Assembly (NCBI RefSeq): GCF_026213295.1
Contig: NC_079420.1
Location: 15,870,189-15,934,188 of the forward strand
Length of the DNA: 64,000 bases
Reading direction: 5' to 3'
From: Gadus chalcogrammus
Lineage: Eukaryota; Chordata; Actinopteri; Gadiformes; Gadidae
Position 1 is the stretch's first letter, and each line of letters begins with the position of its first letter. A program made the position numbers and the translations under genes. The notes beneath the pieces are model-generated. The model was given only the letters and a program-made list of their open reading frames with translations, was not told the DNA's origin and ran no database searches. Of the stretch, positions 1 to 10,428 are shown piece by piece.

Positions 1-197
1 TTGAGGTTGAATTTTACTGCTTAGATTACTATTACCTACTTGTTATTGACTTGTAGCCAAATTCACTAGGCCTATATCACAGGTTTCATGTGAAAACTGC
101 CACCTGTGCTGGCACTGCTGGATGTGTTCTTTCTTGCATAAAGTCTGATTATTGGCTCCATGTAATCCATTGCATCATGCAGATGTCCTTCAACAAG

Positions 198-208
198 CCA
201 ATAAAAAG
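198..208 (+). promoter_or_regulatory. Core promoter of lectin copy 1 (CCAAT plus TATA-like box)
   Basis: The motif CCAATAAAAAG joins a CCAAT box to an A-rich TATA-like box about 70 bases before the lectin start codon. It is identical in all seven lectin copies, including the dead one, within an upstream stretch of more than 200 bases that is nearly unchanged. The position fits transcription starting about 25-30 bases downstream, leaving a short 5' leader. Promoter function is inferred from composition, position and conservation. Confidence 0.6.
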
Positions 209-276
209 AGAGCCTTCCTCACTACCTCTTCACACATTTCCAGACACAGCTCAATAGAGAGTGAAAGAGCCCAGCA

Positions 277-804
277 ATGTTCTTGCGCTCCGTTCTCCTG
301 TGTGGCCTGCACGCCCTCGCCCTGGCAGGTCTGCTTACCGAGCCTTCAGCTGACTCCAAGGTAAAGCTTGAGCGCGGCTCCTGTCCGATCTTCTGGTATG
401 ACTCTGGCACCGACTGCTACAAATATGTTGCTAGCCCATTAACCTGGGCTGACGCTGAGATCCTCTGCCAATCATTGGGCGCACACCTGGTCTCTATCCA
501 TAGCTCCAACGAATTTAAGTTCATTACCGCGCTGATAGAGAACTTTGACCCAACCAAAGGAGGCCACTGGATAGGATTCAGTGATGTGCATAAAGAAGGC
601 TACTGGATGTGGAGCGACGGGTCCCCAAGAGACTTTGCTGCTTGGGACCCGAACCAGCCAGACAACTCTGGTGGAGTTGAACATTGTGCCGACATAGCAT
701 TTTCGAAGCCGATGGAACCTGATTGGAATGATGCACCGTGCACAATGGCTATTCCTTTTGTGTGTAAACTTCCTAAAACCTTTGACTGTTTATTTGAACA
801 TTAA
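277..804 (+). CDS. Secreted C-type lectin, copy 1 (QPD type)
   Basis: A 175-residue single-exon gene for a small secreted C-type lectin. Residues 1-18 are a hydrophobic signal peptide; a short linker precedes one carbohydrate-recognition domain (about 36-165). The six canonical cysteines are C36-C47, C64-C163 and C137-C155, with WIG at 98-100. The Ca2+/sugar motif is QPD at 127-129, which in this family favours galactose, and the second Ca2+ ligand motif WND is at 150-152. The nearest known families are fish nattectin/ladderlectin-like lectins and Ca2+-dependent type II antifreeze proteins; it does not look like the herring antifreeze protein itself. The tail is odd: about 14 bases present in the sister copies, including their stop codon, are missing, so the protein ends in a different tail with a cysteine at 171. 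A polyadenylation signal AATAAA lies at 806-811. The start is fixed by the signal peptide shared by all copies. Confidence 0.9.
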   Translation: MFLRSVLLCGLHALALAGLLTEPSADSKVKLERGSCPIFWYDSGTDCYKYVASPLTWADAEILCQSLGAHLVSIHSSNEFKFITALIENFDPTKGGHWIGFSDVHKEGYWMWSDGSPRDFAAWDPNQPDNSGGVEHCADIAFSKPMEPDWNDAPCTMAIPFVCKLPKTFDCLFEH

Positions 805-865
805 TAATAAAAATATGATTGATGATTTAACTTTGACAGTGGTGCTTACAATAGATTACTATTTC

Positions 866-1060
866 TAAGGTAGTATTTTACCCGGTGGAAATGTTAATTC
901 CCTTACATGTGAATGAGGAGTCGAAAGTCGGCATGACGCTTCGGTCTGCATTTGCATGTCATTGAGTGGCACCTTAAAATCAGCCTGTTGCTTTTTGTTC
1001 ACTGAATGGTTTACAAATATTTTAATGTTGGCCCTGCTATTCAGAGTCATTCGGTTTGAA
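866..1060 (+). repeat. Lectin 3'-flank repeat, copy a
   Basis: A stretch of about 200 bases starting at AAGGTAGTATTTTACCC recurs near 2464-2700, 12880-13110 and 39905-40090. Three of the four lie downstream of a lectin or lectin remnant; the one at 2464 has no lectin. It has no coding potential. It is either part of an older lectin duplication unit or an independent repeat. Confidence 0.6.
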
Positions 1061-1282
1061 CACTAAATTATAGGTTTTATCATAACCCTAAAAGTACACA
1101 TCATACAATAGATTACAATGCATGAGTTCTGTTACACCCCACCTCTAGTTGGCCCTACTGGGGCTAACAACAAACCACCCTTGACCCCAAACATGAAAGA
1201 ACACCTTTTGAAAGTACCCAACCAGTGGGATTTATATACATAGACATATGAAAAGGACATGACATTAAGACATACAACAAAG

Positions 1283-1913
1283 TAGGGGTGGGTATTGCCA
1301 AAGAAGTCACGATTCGATTCGTATCACGATTCACATGCCACGATGCGATTCTATCACGATGCATCGCGATACTTGAATTATTGCGATGCATTGCGATGCA
1401 TTGCGAATTTTCACTGAACACTGTTAAAAGAAAAAGTTAAGCCATTACCAGTGGCTGACTGGCTGTGTATGATCTGGATAGTGTGTTCAATTGATAACTC
1501 AAAGCAACTCAATTCATACATAGCTGTATTTATTGAAACGACTATTACTGAATACACTGACAAGAAGTGCTAAGGATCTATAAAACTTAAAATAACAAAA
1601 TAAGGATAATCAGTGCCGTTTACATGGCCTCAGTGGTCCTTTAAACCAATGAAATGAGAACATTCAAACATTTCCCCTTTTGGAAGTAGCTGCCATTATA
1701 ACAACAATATCATTTCATAAACATAAAAGGACAAACTGATGCCACAAAAAGTTAATAGGCTTTATAAAACTATATAAAAAAATAAAAAAAAAGTTTTTAA
1801 ATTATTCATTTTTTTAAATTAATAATCGATTCTTGGCGTCAACAATCGATGCAGTAGATCGTGAAAATTAGAATCGCGATGCATCGTCATGACGATTATT
1901 TGGCACACCCCTA
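1283..1913. mobile_element. Non-autonomous hAT element (631 bp)
   Basis: The element begins TAGGGGTGGGTATTGCC and ends in GGCACACCCCTA, with imperfect inverted ends full of ATCG/CGATGCAT words. It is flanked by a perfect 8-bp duplication CAACAAAG (1275-1282 and 1914-1921), the length made by hAT transposases. It has no transposase reading frame, so it must be mobilised in trans. Confidence 0.88.
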
Positions 1914-1921
1914 CAACAAAG

Positions 1922-2463
1922 TCTAAATCATGAAGACAAGCCAAATCCCATAGAGGCAGCAAGACCAGCCAGCAGTCCAATGACCAAAAGCCTCCCCATG
2001 GGAACGGGAATCTGTGGCGTTTAACTCAAGTCTTGACGAGCGGTCCAGGTGCTCCTTATCAGCTCCACTGATACAGCACACCTGAGCATGGGCAGGGACA
2101 CGCAAACAGAACAGGCACACACACTACTGGGAGCACAACCACACAGGAAACACATACAGCCATAACAAGTTCACAGCTGCACACGTAGATAAAAACGTTT
2201 TTTTATTATTATTATTGACAACAGTCAGCTGAACATTATAGGATCCCGTCTTCTACTCCCTGTTTTCTCAGTTAAACACAGAAAACGACTACATTCAACA
2301 CAGTGTTTGTTAGATGTGTTGGCAACACCTTTCTTCTTCGTTGTTTCTTCTATTTAGCTGCTTTCAAACGTAGACATACAGCCCGCTATTAGCCCGCTAT
2401 TTTCCCGACCTCCCGACCTTTATCCGATCCCGACATTTGACATCCTGAAAAAAGACTACCCCT
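1922..2463. repeat. Intergenic stretch with a fragment of the lectin-unit downstream block
   Basis: No gene is seen. About 2215-2350 resembles part of the downstream block of the lectin tandem units (around 25640-25760 and 47640-47800), including the words TCAGTTAAACACAGAAA and CCTTTCTTCTTCG. This supports copy 1 being the remains of the same duplicated unit. Confidence 0.5.
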
Positions 2464-2700
2464 GAGGTAGTATTTTACCCGGCGGAAATGTTTATTACCT
2501 TATATGTGAATGAGCAGTAGAATGTCGCCATTTCACACCATTTGAGTGGGCGTGTTGATGGTGCTTCGGTCTGTATTTGGTGTTGAGTGGCAACCTAAAA
2601 TCGGCCTGTTCGTTCGCTGATTATTATTATTTTTTTATGTTGGCACTGCTTTTCAGACTCATTTGTGGTGAACGCTAAATGATACGTAACCCTAACATGA
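2464..2700 (+). repeat. Lectin 3'-flank repeat, copy b (no lectin attached)
   Basis: This is a diverged second copy of the 866-1060 repeat (GAGGTAGTATTTTACCC start). No lectin coding sequence precedes it, so it may mark a lost lectin unit. Confidence 0.5.
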
Positions 2701-3879
2701 GTTTACAACTGCTAACGTATACAGATAATATTTTTTTTTGTATTATCTAACACCTTTCCTGCTGTCGGCTCCCAGACTGTAGTCGAGGAGCAGAGGGGAG
2801 ACGTTCCCTCCAGGGCCGATGTGCTCTCAAGGATAACACCCTTCACTTTGACCGGCAGTGGGTCTGCTTATGGGTCGGTATATGGACGGAATGAAGCGGC
2901 CACCGATTCTTGACAGGCTTGGTACTTTATTTTTAGTTTCACAAACTGTACAGTAAACGTTTTCACAGACACAACCGGACTCGCTCATCACTTCACTAAA
3001 CTGACACACGCGGTAACACATTATATTAAGGTACACATATTCGCCATACTACTAGGTGATTATTACTATGCCTCTAAGTAACATACTGGCACTTTATTAG
3101 TAATTATTATACACATACATTATACCTTATTCTGTATAACCTTATTTTACCCTTACTACTCCATTAATTAAAGGTTGGGTACGGGATTTGCCGAACGCCA
3201 GCAGATTTTGAAAGTACACAACTCAAATGGTCCTACCCCCTCTCCTTCAACGCTTACTCTGACTCCACCCATTCCAAGTACATGGACGCGCAATCATGCA
3301 CGAGCGAACACAGATGCAGGAGAGCGAGCCATTAGCTAGTTAGCTAGCTCCAGTAGCTACCGCAGGATAACAACAAACAGAAGCTTGCTCTGGGTCACGA
3401 GCTTTGAGTACGTGCACAAAGGGTTAACGTAGGTGGTTCTGGAAATCATTGGCTGGAGTTTTTCGAGCCCTACCCGTTCCACAGATGATTGACTTGTTTA
3501 ATTTTCATGTCAGTACTTCTAACTCAGTGGCTGTAAGTGGGATATGATAAGGATTTCAAGTAATTTTGCAAAAATGGCCAAAAAAGAGAATTCCATACCC
3601 AACCTTTAAGATTTCACCCAATATAACCTCCTAATTATTGTTTAATTACTGTAAATAAAGCCGTTTTTGGATATGAGTAACGATGCTGATAACCAAGGCA
3701 TCATTTGGGCCTTGTAAAGGGGCAATAGCACAAGAATAGTCATTCCCTCTTCATTAATCTGGATTAGTATAGTCTATTCTTATTGAATACAACGCAAAAC
3801 TACAAGTGGTGATATGAACTATTAATTAAGTCTTATTAAATCAAAATATGTTTCCTATTCTAAAGTGGGATCTTGTTAA
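2701..3879. other. Gene-free stretch with a retroelement-like fragment
   Basis: No gene is seen. About 2867-3010 contains a segment (GAAGCGGCCACCGATT followed by TTGACAGGCTTGGTACTTTATT and ACACAACCGGACTCG words) that recurs split at 44380-44455 and 47455-47545. That makes it probably a retrotransposon 3' end or LTR fragment. The rest is AT-rich without clear structure. Confidence 0.4.
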
Positions 3880-4330
3880 TTTTTAACTCACAAGTACTTT
3901 GACCCTTATTAACCCAAACATGTTGCCTATTCTAAAGTTGCAACCTCTTCACATTTGGTTAAGTCATTATAGCATACAACTAGTAGTTAGAAGACAAGTT
4001 ATCACAAATACAGGTATAGAATGCTTTATCTGCATTGCATTGATGAGCTTTGATTGGCCCACTGAGCCCATAGTCACGTGAGCATGAGACCCCGGTTGAT
4101 TGGTTGGCTAGCGATGTTGGAACTGATAACATGTACCAGCTGAAAAATGTTAAATTAAACTCCATAAGAAAGCCTCCGTCTGAGCTATTCTACAGCAGAT
4201 TTATTTATTTTGAATAGCAAACCGTCAAGCCATACAGAAAAGACTCAAAATGGCATTTAGGTTACTGCACTGAACCAAAACAAAGTACAAAGACAGAACC
4301 AGGTCCCCAGGTCAATTACTTAATTTTAAA
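3880..4330 (-). repeat. Repeat copy, inverted relative to 11456-11690
   Basis: Two blocks (about 3880-3960 and 4190-4330) match the reverse complement of 11570-11690 and 11456-11560. About 230 bases between them, absent from the other copy, look like a later insertion. Neither copy has a convincing reading frame. Confidence 0.6.
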
Positions 4331-4626
4331 GAAGACATATTATGGTGTTTTCCCAACAAGTAAACATAGTATTCCACTTCCAGAAAACATATTTCTGAAG
4401 CTGTTGGCTGGATATAGCTTTTAGGAAGAAAAATTTTGCCTACCGCTATTCCCCTCTGCTTCAGACCCTTCAGAATGCAATGTTTCTGGTGTCTGTAGCT
4501 TTAATGCAAATGAGCTGCTGCCCATTGACCAATGAGCAGTCAGACTGAACAACAGCATGGAAGAGAAGGGATTGTTGTCGTTTGCGGACTCCTGGAGCTC
4601 TATATCTATACCATATAATATAATTA

Positions 4627-4772
4627 AGCAATAGATCACGACAGGCTGTGGTATGTGCTCATTATACCACTGTTAAGGGGCGTTGTCCGGCCCCGACGCA
4701 CAGCGGAGGGCCGGCGACCCCCTTCACTGTGGTATAATGAGCACATACCACTGACTGAAGTGATCTATTGCT
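4627..4772. repeat. Near-complete foldback (hairpin) element
   Basis: The arms contain a perfect 23-base inverted repeat (4648-4670 against 4729-4751, GTGGTATGTGCTCATTATAC...). They extend outward through GCAATAGATCAC against GTGATCTATTGC. The GC-rich loop is itself partly self-complementary (GTCCGGCC/GGCCGG). It could fold along almost its whole length. A related end (TATGTATACGCTCATTATAC) lies near 5173, so this is probably one of a small family of miniature elements. Confidence 0.7.
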
Positions 4773-5229
4773 TTTATACAGCGGTTACTATTATGGCAAA
4801 ACAAAAGTCATAGACACACTACATTTAAAAAGAAACCAAGAAAGTCAAAGTAGCCGTTTTATTAAAGAATACAAAAAAGTAGTCCCTCCTGACTGCCTTC
4901 AAAATGCACGACGGTCGCTATGCAACACACTTTAGCGTCCCTCCGAGAGAAGGCTCGGCTAGAGCGGCTCGCCGGCAATTTATCCTATGGAGCAGTTCAC
5001 TCGGTGTGTGCCTAAGCTTTCGTTAGTCTCTCCATCGCCTTGCTCACTCCCGGAGTAACAACATTTACACCCTCTCCATCATTCAACATATTTTTTACTT
5101 TGTAACTGTTTCTACTTCCAGGCGCGGAGTGATATGCAAACTTTCACAAAATGATTGGGCGTCATAGCAGTTATGTATACGCTCATTATACAACAGTTAG
5201 GAACCAATCAGATCGCTGGATTCAAGCCA
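4773..5229. other. Gene-free stretch
   Basis: No gene is seen. The end of this stretch (about 5163-5195) carries a second, diverged copy of the terminal word of the preceding hairpin element. Confidence 0.4.
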
Positions 5230-5257
5230 CCCGTTGTATAATATAATAATAATAATA

Positions 5258-5560
5258 TTATATATGGGTATTTATATAATATTTTTGACCAAAAAAGCTA
5301 TGTGCGCCTCGGATCATATTATGAATCATAAAGACTGCGTCTGACGTCTCTGGCACTTCCACAACAAGTAAAGACTTGTAGTGGGAGATATCTCGGACAT
5401 GGTTGAGAGGAATTGGGGGAAAGGAACTTTGGCCTTGACTCTCTGAAGTCCATGAACCGCGACATGGAGGAGAAAGGGATTGTACTCCGGGAGCTGAGCT
5501 GCCGGACTTGCAGCCGAGCTCCCACCGCCGGAACTGCCAGACTGCCGCCATGACCTACAA
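5258..5560. repeat. Fragment of the foldback family seen at 8058-8921
   Basis: The stretch shares long words with 8330-8430 and 45500-46260 (GGGGGAAAGGAACTTTGGC, GACATGGAGGAGAAAGGGAT). It is a truncated copy of the same family. Confidence 0.6.
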
Positions 5561-5681
5561 CCGCCTGACCTGCCAGCTTGGCGGCAGTTCAGCTCCCGGA
5601 GTACACCCGCCGGAGCAGCCGGAAAGCTTCGCCGCAGTTCAGCTCCCGGAGTACACCGCCGGACAGCTTCGACGGCGGCCG

Positions 5682-5828
5682 GACCGCCGACAATACCTCT
5701 GCATCCCCGCAACTTCGGTCCCGTCAGAGCGGGTGTTTTCTGCTGCTGGACTGACAGTTACAAGGCTGCGTTCGCGTCTGACCCGCGAGCATGTTAACAT
5801 GCTTATATTCCTAAATAAAAATATGTAG
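5682..5828 (+). pseudogene. hAT transposase C-terminal (dimerisation) remnant
   Basis: The last ~45 codons of a frame ending at 5828 read [19 protein letters not shown] and continue through [17 protein letters not shown]. This is the signature of the hAT-family C-terminal dimerisation domain. The upstream part of the frame is proline-rich foldback sequence and is not transposase. The catalytic core is missing, so this is a dead fragment. It sits before a sequence with a hAT-like terminus at about 6556. Confidence 0.85.
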
Positions 5829-6556
5829 GCTGGAGTTATGCTATGGACAGTAGGGACAGTCACCACCGTATGTGAGTCGCTCTTTTTTTTCTTAATGTGT
5901 TGTCTCGCTCCGCTTTTCTTTCGGCTTGGTGCCTCTTGGAGTCGTTACAATTTGCCAAAACTGATATTTTAGCAACTATTTCAGCCTTATATATGTTCAA
6001 TAAGGTATTGCTTTTAGATAGACTAGTTCATGCAATTGTTTGTAAATGGGTGGCTCATCTTTTTGTTGCGAGCCTTTTCCGCGCGCCGGCTGCGGCCTAT
6101 AGGCATTATATGTCAGCCTTTTTTCCCCCGTTTTTTCAAAACAGTTATACCGTTTAATGCCCACTTTTAGCCAACTGCCTTTGTCCGATAAGTTGGCTAC
6201 TTATTGTAATTGGAATAGGCTACAGATAGTCTTGTTGAATAGTTTCCAAACCTTTAAGAGCGCCTGTAGGCGCATTGTTCGGACTTTACGAGCGCCGCAT
6301 AGGCCTATAACCTATAATGCCTGTATTTATTATTTTAAAACTGTTAAACAGTTGTAGGTCTTCAAGTTAACTGTATTGTATTAATGTTGGCCCATACATT
6401 ATTGTTGGAATAAATATTTTATTGATAAAAACATGCTGCATTTTCTACCAACGGGAATTTCAATATAGCCTATAAAAAAGTTAATGATTAATCGATAATT
6501 GATCGATAACTCTAGCGATGCTCGATCAAGGAAATTTCTTCAAATGCCCATCCCTA
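5829..6556 (+). mobile_element. 3' end of the degraded hAT element
   Basis: After the transposase remnant the sequence runs AT-rich to a terminus whose reverse complement starts TAGGGATGGGCATTTG and contains GATCGAGCATCGC. This is a hAT-like end near 6556. The 5' end and the target duplication could not be identified. Small open frames here look like chance. Confidence 0.5.
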
Positions 6557-7130
6557 CCTCTTACACACTTGATTTCATTGCTGCTTTAATCCGGTCACCA
6601 ATGTATGCATTGCACGGTCTTGCTTTGCGTGCAATTCAATGTAAAGTTTTTTTTTGAAGCTGGTTTGCTAAAGAGGCTATGTTGCTAATGATGACTAGCC
6701 TGCTACTACTCCCCCTCGTGGCTCGACAGAAACACAAATGGCAAACTGGAAGGCTGGAGCAAGGGAAATACGTCACGTTCTCGCTGAAGCTCGTCGTTCG
6801 TACCAGCGTACCATCCAAATGGATAGCAGCATCACCCTCTCAGTAAACTATATCCAGCTACGTATTCTCGCTTCTAACCGGAAATGGGAAACCGGACTGG
6901 TCGTCATGGCGGCGCCCATTGTTTAACTTGGAATACATCATGGTGTCTCAGCATGAATGCTTAAGCCGAATACGTTCTAGACAGTGCCCCAAAGAAGCCA
7001 TGAAGTTGAACAGGTGGTTAATGAAACAAGGCCTGCTCCGAAAACCAATGAAATTCCCTTCCTGCTCTCATGCCATGATTTTGAAGAAGTAATACAGCAG
7101 AAAAGACTCCACATGGTGAGTAGTTCGTAC
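6557..7130. other. Gene-free stretch
   Basis: No gene or clear repeat is seen. Short open frames on both strands have no recognisable domain. Confidence 0.4.
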
Positions 7131-7174
7131 CACACACACACCCACCCACCCACCCACCCACCCACCCACCCACC

Positions 7175-7269
<95 letters not shown>
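7131..7269. repeat. Compound microsatellite (CCCA)n-(CA)n
   Basis: A block of CCCA repeats (7141-7183) runs directly into about 42 uninterrupted CA dinucleotides. Frames running through it on both strands (poly-TH, poly-CV) are products of the repeat. It should be highly length-variable. Confidence 0.97.
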
Positions 7270-7271
<2 letters not shown>

Positions 7272-7314
7272 TGAGCAGGTCTTATTTTGGATTTTATCCA
7301 GATGTAAACATGCC

Positions 7315-7483
7315 ACTAGAAGCATTAAAGATCCCATGCCATGCTATTTATGGATGCTTTAATATAGGTATTAGTGGGCCACAAACACAGTATTCAAAGA
7401 CGTCCCCGAAATTCTGCCGTGGTGCAGAGTTACAGCCACTCCGAACCTGTCGCACATTGAGCTTCCCCCAAACGCGCTGTTTC
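7315..7483. mobile_element. Fragment of the TTAA/AGGTCCCATGGCATG element
   Basis: The sequence after ATTAAAGATCCCATGCCATG matches the left end of the element at 45008-46431, through GCTTTAATATAGGTATTAGTGG-type words. Its right end is replaced by the tandem repeats that follow. Confidence 0.6.
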
Positions 7484-7990
7484 GGTGGGCGTGTCAAGGC
7501 AGGTCAAGGAGGGGGGTGGGGGTGTGGCCCTGAGCAGCTTGTAGCCACAGTACAATGCGCTCTGGTTACGGTGGGCGTGTCAAGGCAGGTCAAGGAGGGG
7601 GGTGGGGGTGTGGCCCTGAGCAGCTTGTAGCCACAGTACCATGCGCTCTGTTTACGGTGGATGTATCGCAATGGCTCGTAGAAACCCATATTATACATAG
7701 ATATCTATATAATATAATATAATATAATATATAATGTATATTATCACCTGGCCCTGAGCAGCCCACGGTACCATGCGCTCTGTTTACTGTGGATGTATCG
7801 CAATGGCTCTTAGAAACCCATATTATACATAGATATCTATATCATATAATCTATAATATATATTATCACCTGGCCCTGAGCAGCTTGTAGCCACGGTACC
7901 ATGCGCTCTGTTTACGGTGGATGTATCGCAATGGCTCTTAGAAACCCATTTTATACATAGATATCTATATCATAAAATATATTATCACGG
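7484..7990. repeat. Tandem repeat of two related units (86 bp and about 130 bp)
   Basis: Two 86-bp units (7484-7569 and 7570-7655) are followed by units of 132 bp (7656-7787), 128 bp (7788-7915) and a partial copy. All share GGCCCTGAGCAGC and ACCATGCGCTCTGTTTAC. The longer units add an AT-rich stretch with AGATATCTATAT. The repeat grew inside the transposon-derived sequence to its left; one unit of the same sequence is at 45200-45300. Confidence 0.85.
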
Positions 7991-8057
7991 CCAAAAGCTG
8001 TGTGAGCCTCCAGACGATAGGCTATTATGAATCTCAAACGACCGCGTCTTCTTCAGA

Positions 8058-8921
8058 TTGATGTGGAAGTGGAAGAACCAGAGACGTCGGAGAACCCGAC
8101 GAAGTCCTTTGCGATTCATTATATCGTCTGGAGGTGCACACAGCCTTTGGCCGTGATCATATGTATTATTTGATATAGATATCTATGTATTATATGATAT
8201 TATTTAGATGTAGAGCCCCAGGACTGTAACGCAAGTGTTGTACACTTCCTTGTTATTTGGATAACCGTTCTGCTGTTGGTGTGATGGCGCAGTCGGACTC
8301 TCGTCTCTGGTATTTCTACAACGAGACTCGTAGTGGGGGTCATCTCAGCCATGGTTGAGAATGAATTGGGGGAAAGGAACTTTGGCTTTGACTCCCTGAA
8401 GTACATGAACCACGACATGGAGGAGAAGGGGATTGTTGGCCGCGAATGTATCCCGCTTGAGCCCTGCTTCCCGCCGCCTCGGCAGCAGTCAGCGCTAATC
8501 ACCGCCTCCTGAAGCGGTGGTCCATCGGCAGCGAGGCTCCGGCGGGAGACGACCGCGGTCAACAATCCCTTTCTCCTCCATGTTGTGGTTCATGCCTACT
8601 TCAGGGAGTCAAAGCCAAAGTTCCTTTCCCCCAATTCATTCTCAACCATGGCTGAGATAACCCCCACTACGAGTCTCGTTGTAGACGTGTGTGCACGTCC
8701 AGACGATATAATGAATCCAAATAACAAGGAAGTGTACAACACTTGCGTTACAGTCCTGGAGCTCTACATATAAATAATATCATATAATACATAGATATCT
8801 ATATCAAATAATACATATTATCACGGCCAAAAGCTGTGTGCACGTCCAGACGATATAATGAATCCCAAAGGACTTTGTCGGGTTCTCCGACGTCTCTGGT
8901 TCTTCCACTTCCACATCAATC
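8058..8921. repeat. Long inverted repeat (about 0.86 kb foldback)
   Basis: The left arm (about 8058-8440) starts ATTGATGTGGAAGTGG. The right arm (about 8560-8921) ends in its complement, CCACTTCCACATCAAT. The arms match over most of their length, with small gaps, including the AGATATCTATG and GTGTTGTACACTTCC blocks. About 120 bp of GC-rich sequence forms the loop. Related inverted copies at 45400-46260 show it is a family of foldback elements, not an isolated hairpin. Confidence 0.85.
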
Positions 8922-8942
8922 AGTAGTAGACAGAACCGCGCG

Positions 8943-9070
8943 CTGCCTGCTGCCTGCTGCCTGCTGCCTTCTGCCTGCTGCCTGCTGCCTGCTGCCTGCT
9001 GCCTGCTGCCTGCTGCCTGCTGCCTGCTGCCTGCTGCCTGCTGCCTGCTGCCTGCTGCCTGCTGCCGGCT
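8943..9070. repeat. Heptamer minisatellite (CTGCCTG)n
   Basis: About 18 copies of a 7-base unit CTGCCTG with one variant (CTGCCTT). A period of 7 keeps all frames open in repeating patterns, so the frames crossing it on both strands are not genes. A short relative without the expansion is at 46083-46165. Confidence 0.95.
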
Positions 9071-9825
9071 GCCGGCGCAAGGCACCACCGCCCGGCTGCC
9101 CGCTGCCGGGCGGTGGTGCTTCGCGGCGGTGGTGCCAGGCAGCATGTCGCAGTTCATGTACTTCGATGTCGTTCTGCCATTGCATTCAAAATTCTGTAAC
9201 TAGCCTGTTACTACGAACTAAGCAACTACCATACACGTATTAGCATTTAGCTCTAGCTTAATCACGACTCCTTCAGAATTCTTGTGGGTGGTTACGAACC
9301 AACCAAGTGGGCAGGGCCATGAATAATAGTTTGACAACGCTACGTCACAGTGTCACCTTATCCAGATTGGCTCATTTCTTCTGCCTTTTTCCTTTCATTG
9401 CCTATTGCATTCAGCAGACAAACTGCATAGATTTCAAACTTACCACAGCTCACAAACTTATTCAGACCTATGTTATTTAACAAACAACAGGAAAAATGAG
9501 ATTTTAATGGCATGGGCTCTTTAAATATATATGTTGCAAAGATATTGTGTCAATCTGTAGTGCAGCCTATTACATTATTATTTCATTAGATCTAGTTATC
9601 ATTATGATGGCCGAAAGTAAGGCCCATTTTAAGAAATGACATGATATTATTCCTGTGCTGCCCTTCCTTAAGATACATTCTGGAGAAAACACAAATGTTG
9701 AGCCTTGATTTATTCCCTAATCTTTTATACTTTGATTACGGCAATTTTCTCTTTTTTTATTGACTTGGTGTTAATGTTTCAGTACTTCATTACGCATTCA
9801 TGACATAACAATTATGATGACTGGT
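9071..9825. other. Gene-free stretch
   Basis: The first ~75 bases are GC-rich inverted words (GGCACCACCGCCCGG against CCGGGCGGTGGTGC). The rest is AT-rich with no gene. Confidence 0.4.
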
Positions 9826-10420
9826 TAGGGCTGCACGATATGGGCAAAATATGATATCCCGATATTTTTTGGCTGAATGGCGATATACGATATATATCTC
9901 AATATTTTCTAGAGTGGGTTAGATGTTTTTTTTGAAAGTCAAAAGCCACATGTGAGATGTTGCAAGCACTTTTATTAAAACATAGGTCAGTATGACTGCA
10001 ACATGTGATTTTGTATAGTTATTTTCAACAGAATTGAACGAACATGTAAAAAAAAAAAGGGACGTTTTTCACCTTCACAAAATAATCACCTATGCAAAAC
10101 AATATATGGAGCCGTTGTTTCTCCTCTTTGAAACAATTTCGTCTCCCGCCGCCGTCTCGTTTTCTTTACGGGCATCATCCATGCTTGTTGTGTTGTGAGG
10201 GGGCGGCGGGGGCGGGAATGAGGCGTCTTTGCACACGGCACGTTCGGAAAGACAGAGGGGGAGGGGTCGCGCTCACAGTCTCCAAGGCAAGCGCTGTAGA
10301 CGCTTGCGGGGGAAACTGACCATTTTAACGCATATCGATACAAACGATAGTGTCAAATCTTGTATCCCCTTGGAAATTATATCGATATATCGTACATAGC
10401 CGATATATCCTGCAGCCCTA
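9826..10420. mobile_element. Non-autonomous hAT element (595 bp)
   Basis: The ends are TAGGGCTGCACGATAT and CTGCAGCCCTA, and the subterminal regions are rich in CGATATATCG words. A perfect 8-bp duplication TGACTGGT flanks it (9818-9825 and 10421-10428). There is no transposase frame. Confidence 0.9.
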
Positions 10421-10428
10421 TGACTGGT

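Noticed and set aside
472..684. Minus-strand frames opposite the lectin genes (also at 23134-23472, 28523-28855, 33352-33690, 46860-47111)
   Set aside because: They are antisense shadows of the lectin codons, conserved only because the lectins are, and have no domain or start context.
277..804. Calling the lectins type II antifreeze proteins
   Set aside because: The fold and WND motif fit, but the signal peptide, linker and cysteine number do not match herring or smelt antifreeze proteins. Function cannot be decided from sequence.
5897..6357. Two adjacent frames (86 and 66 codons) after the hAT remnant
   Set aside because: No similarity to transposase or other domains; AT-rich 3' region of a decayed element.
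6977..7274. Frames with poly-CV/GWVG or poly-TH on both strands
   Set aside because: They are products of the CA/CCCA microsatellite.
8804..9243. Frames over the CTGCCTG heptamer array
   Set aside because: A 7-base repeat gives long open frames in all phases; no protein signature.
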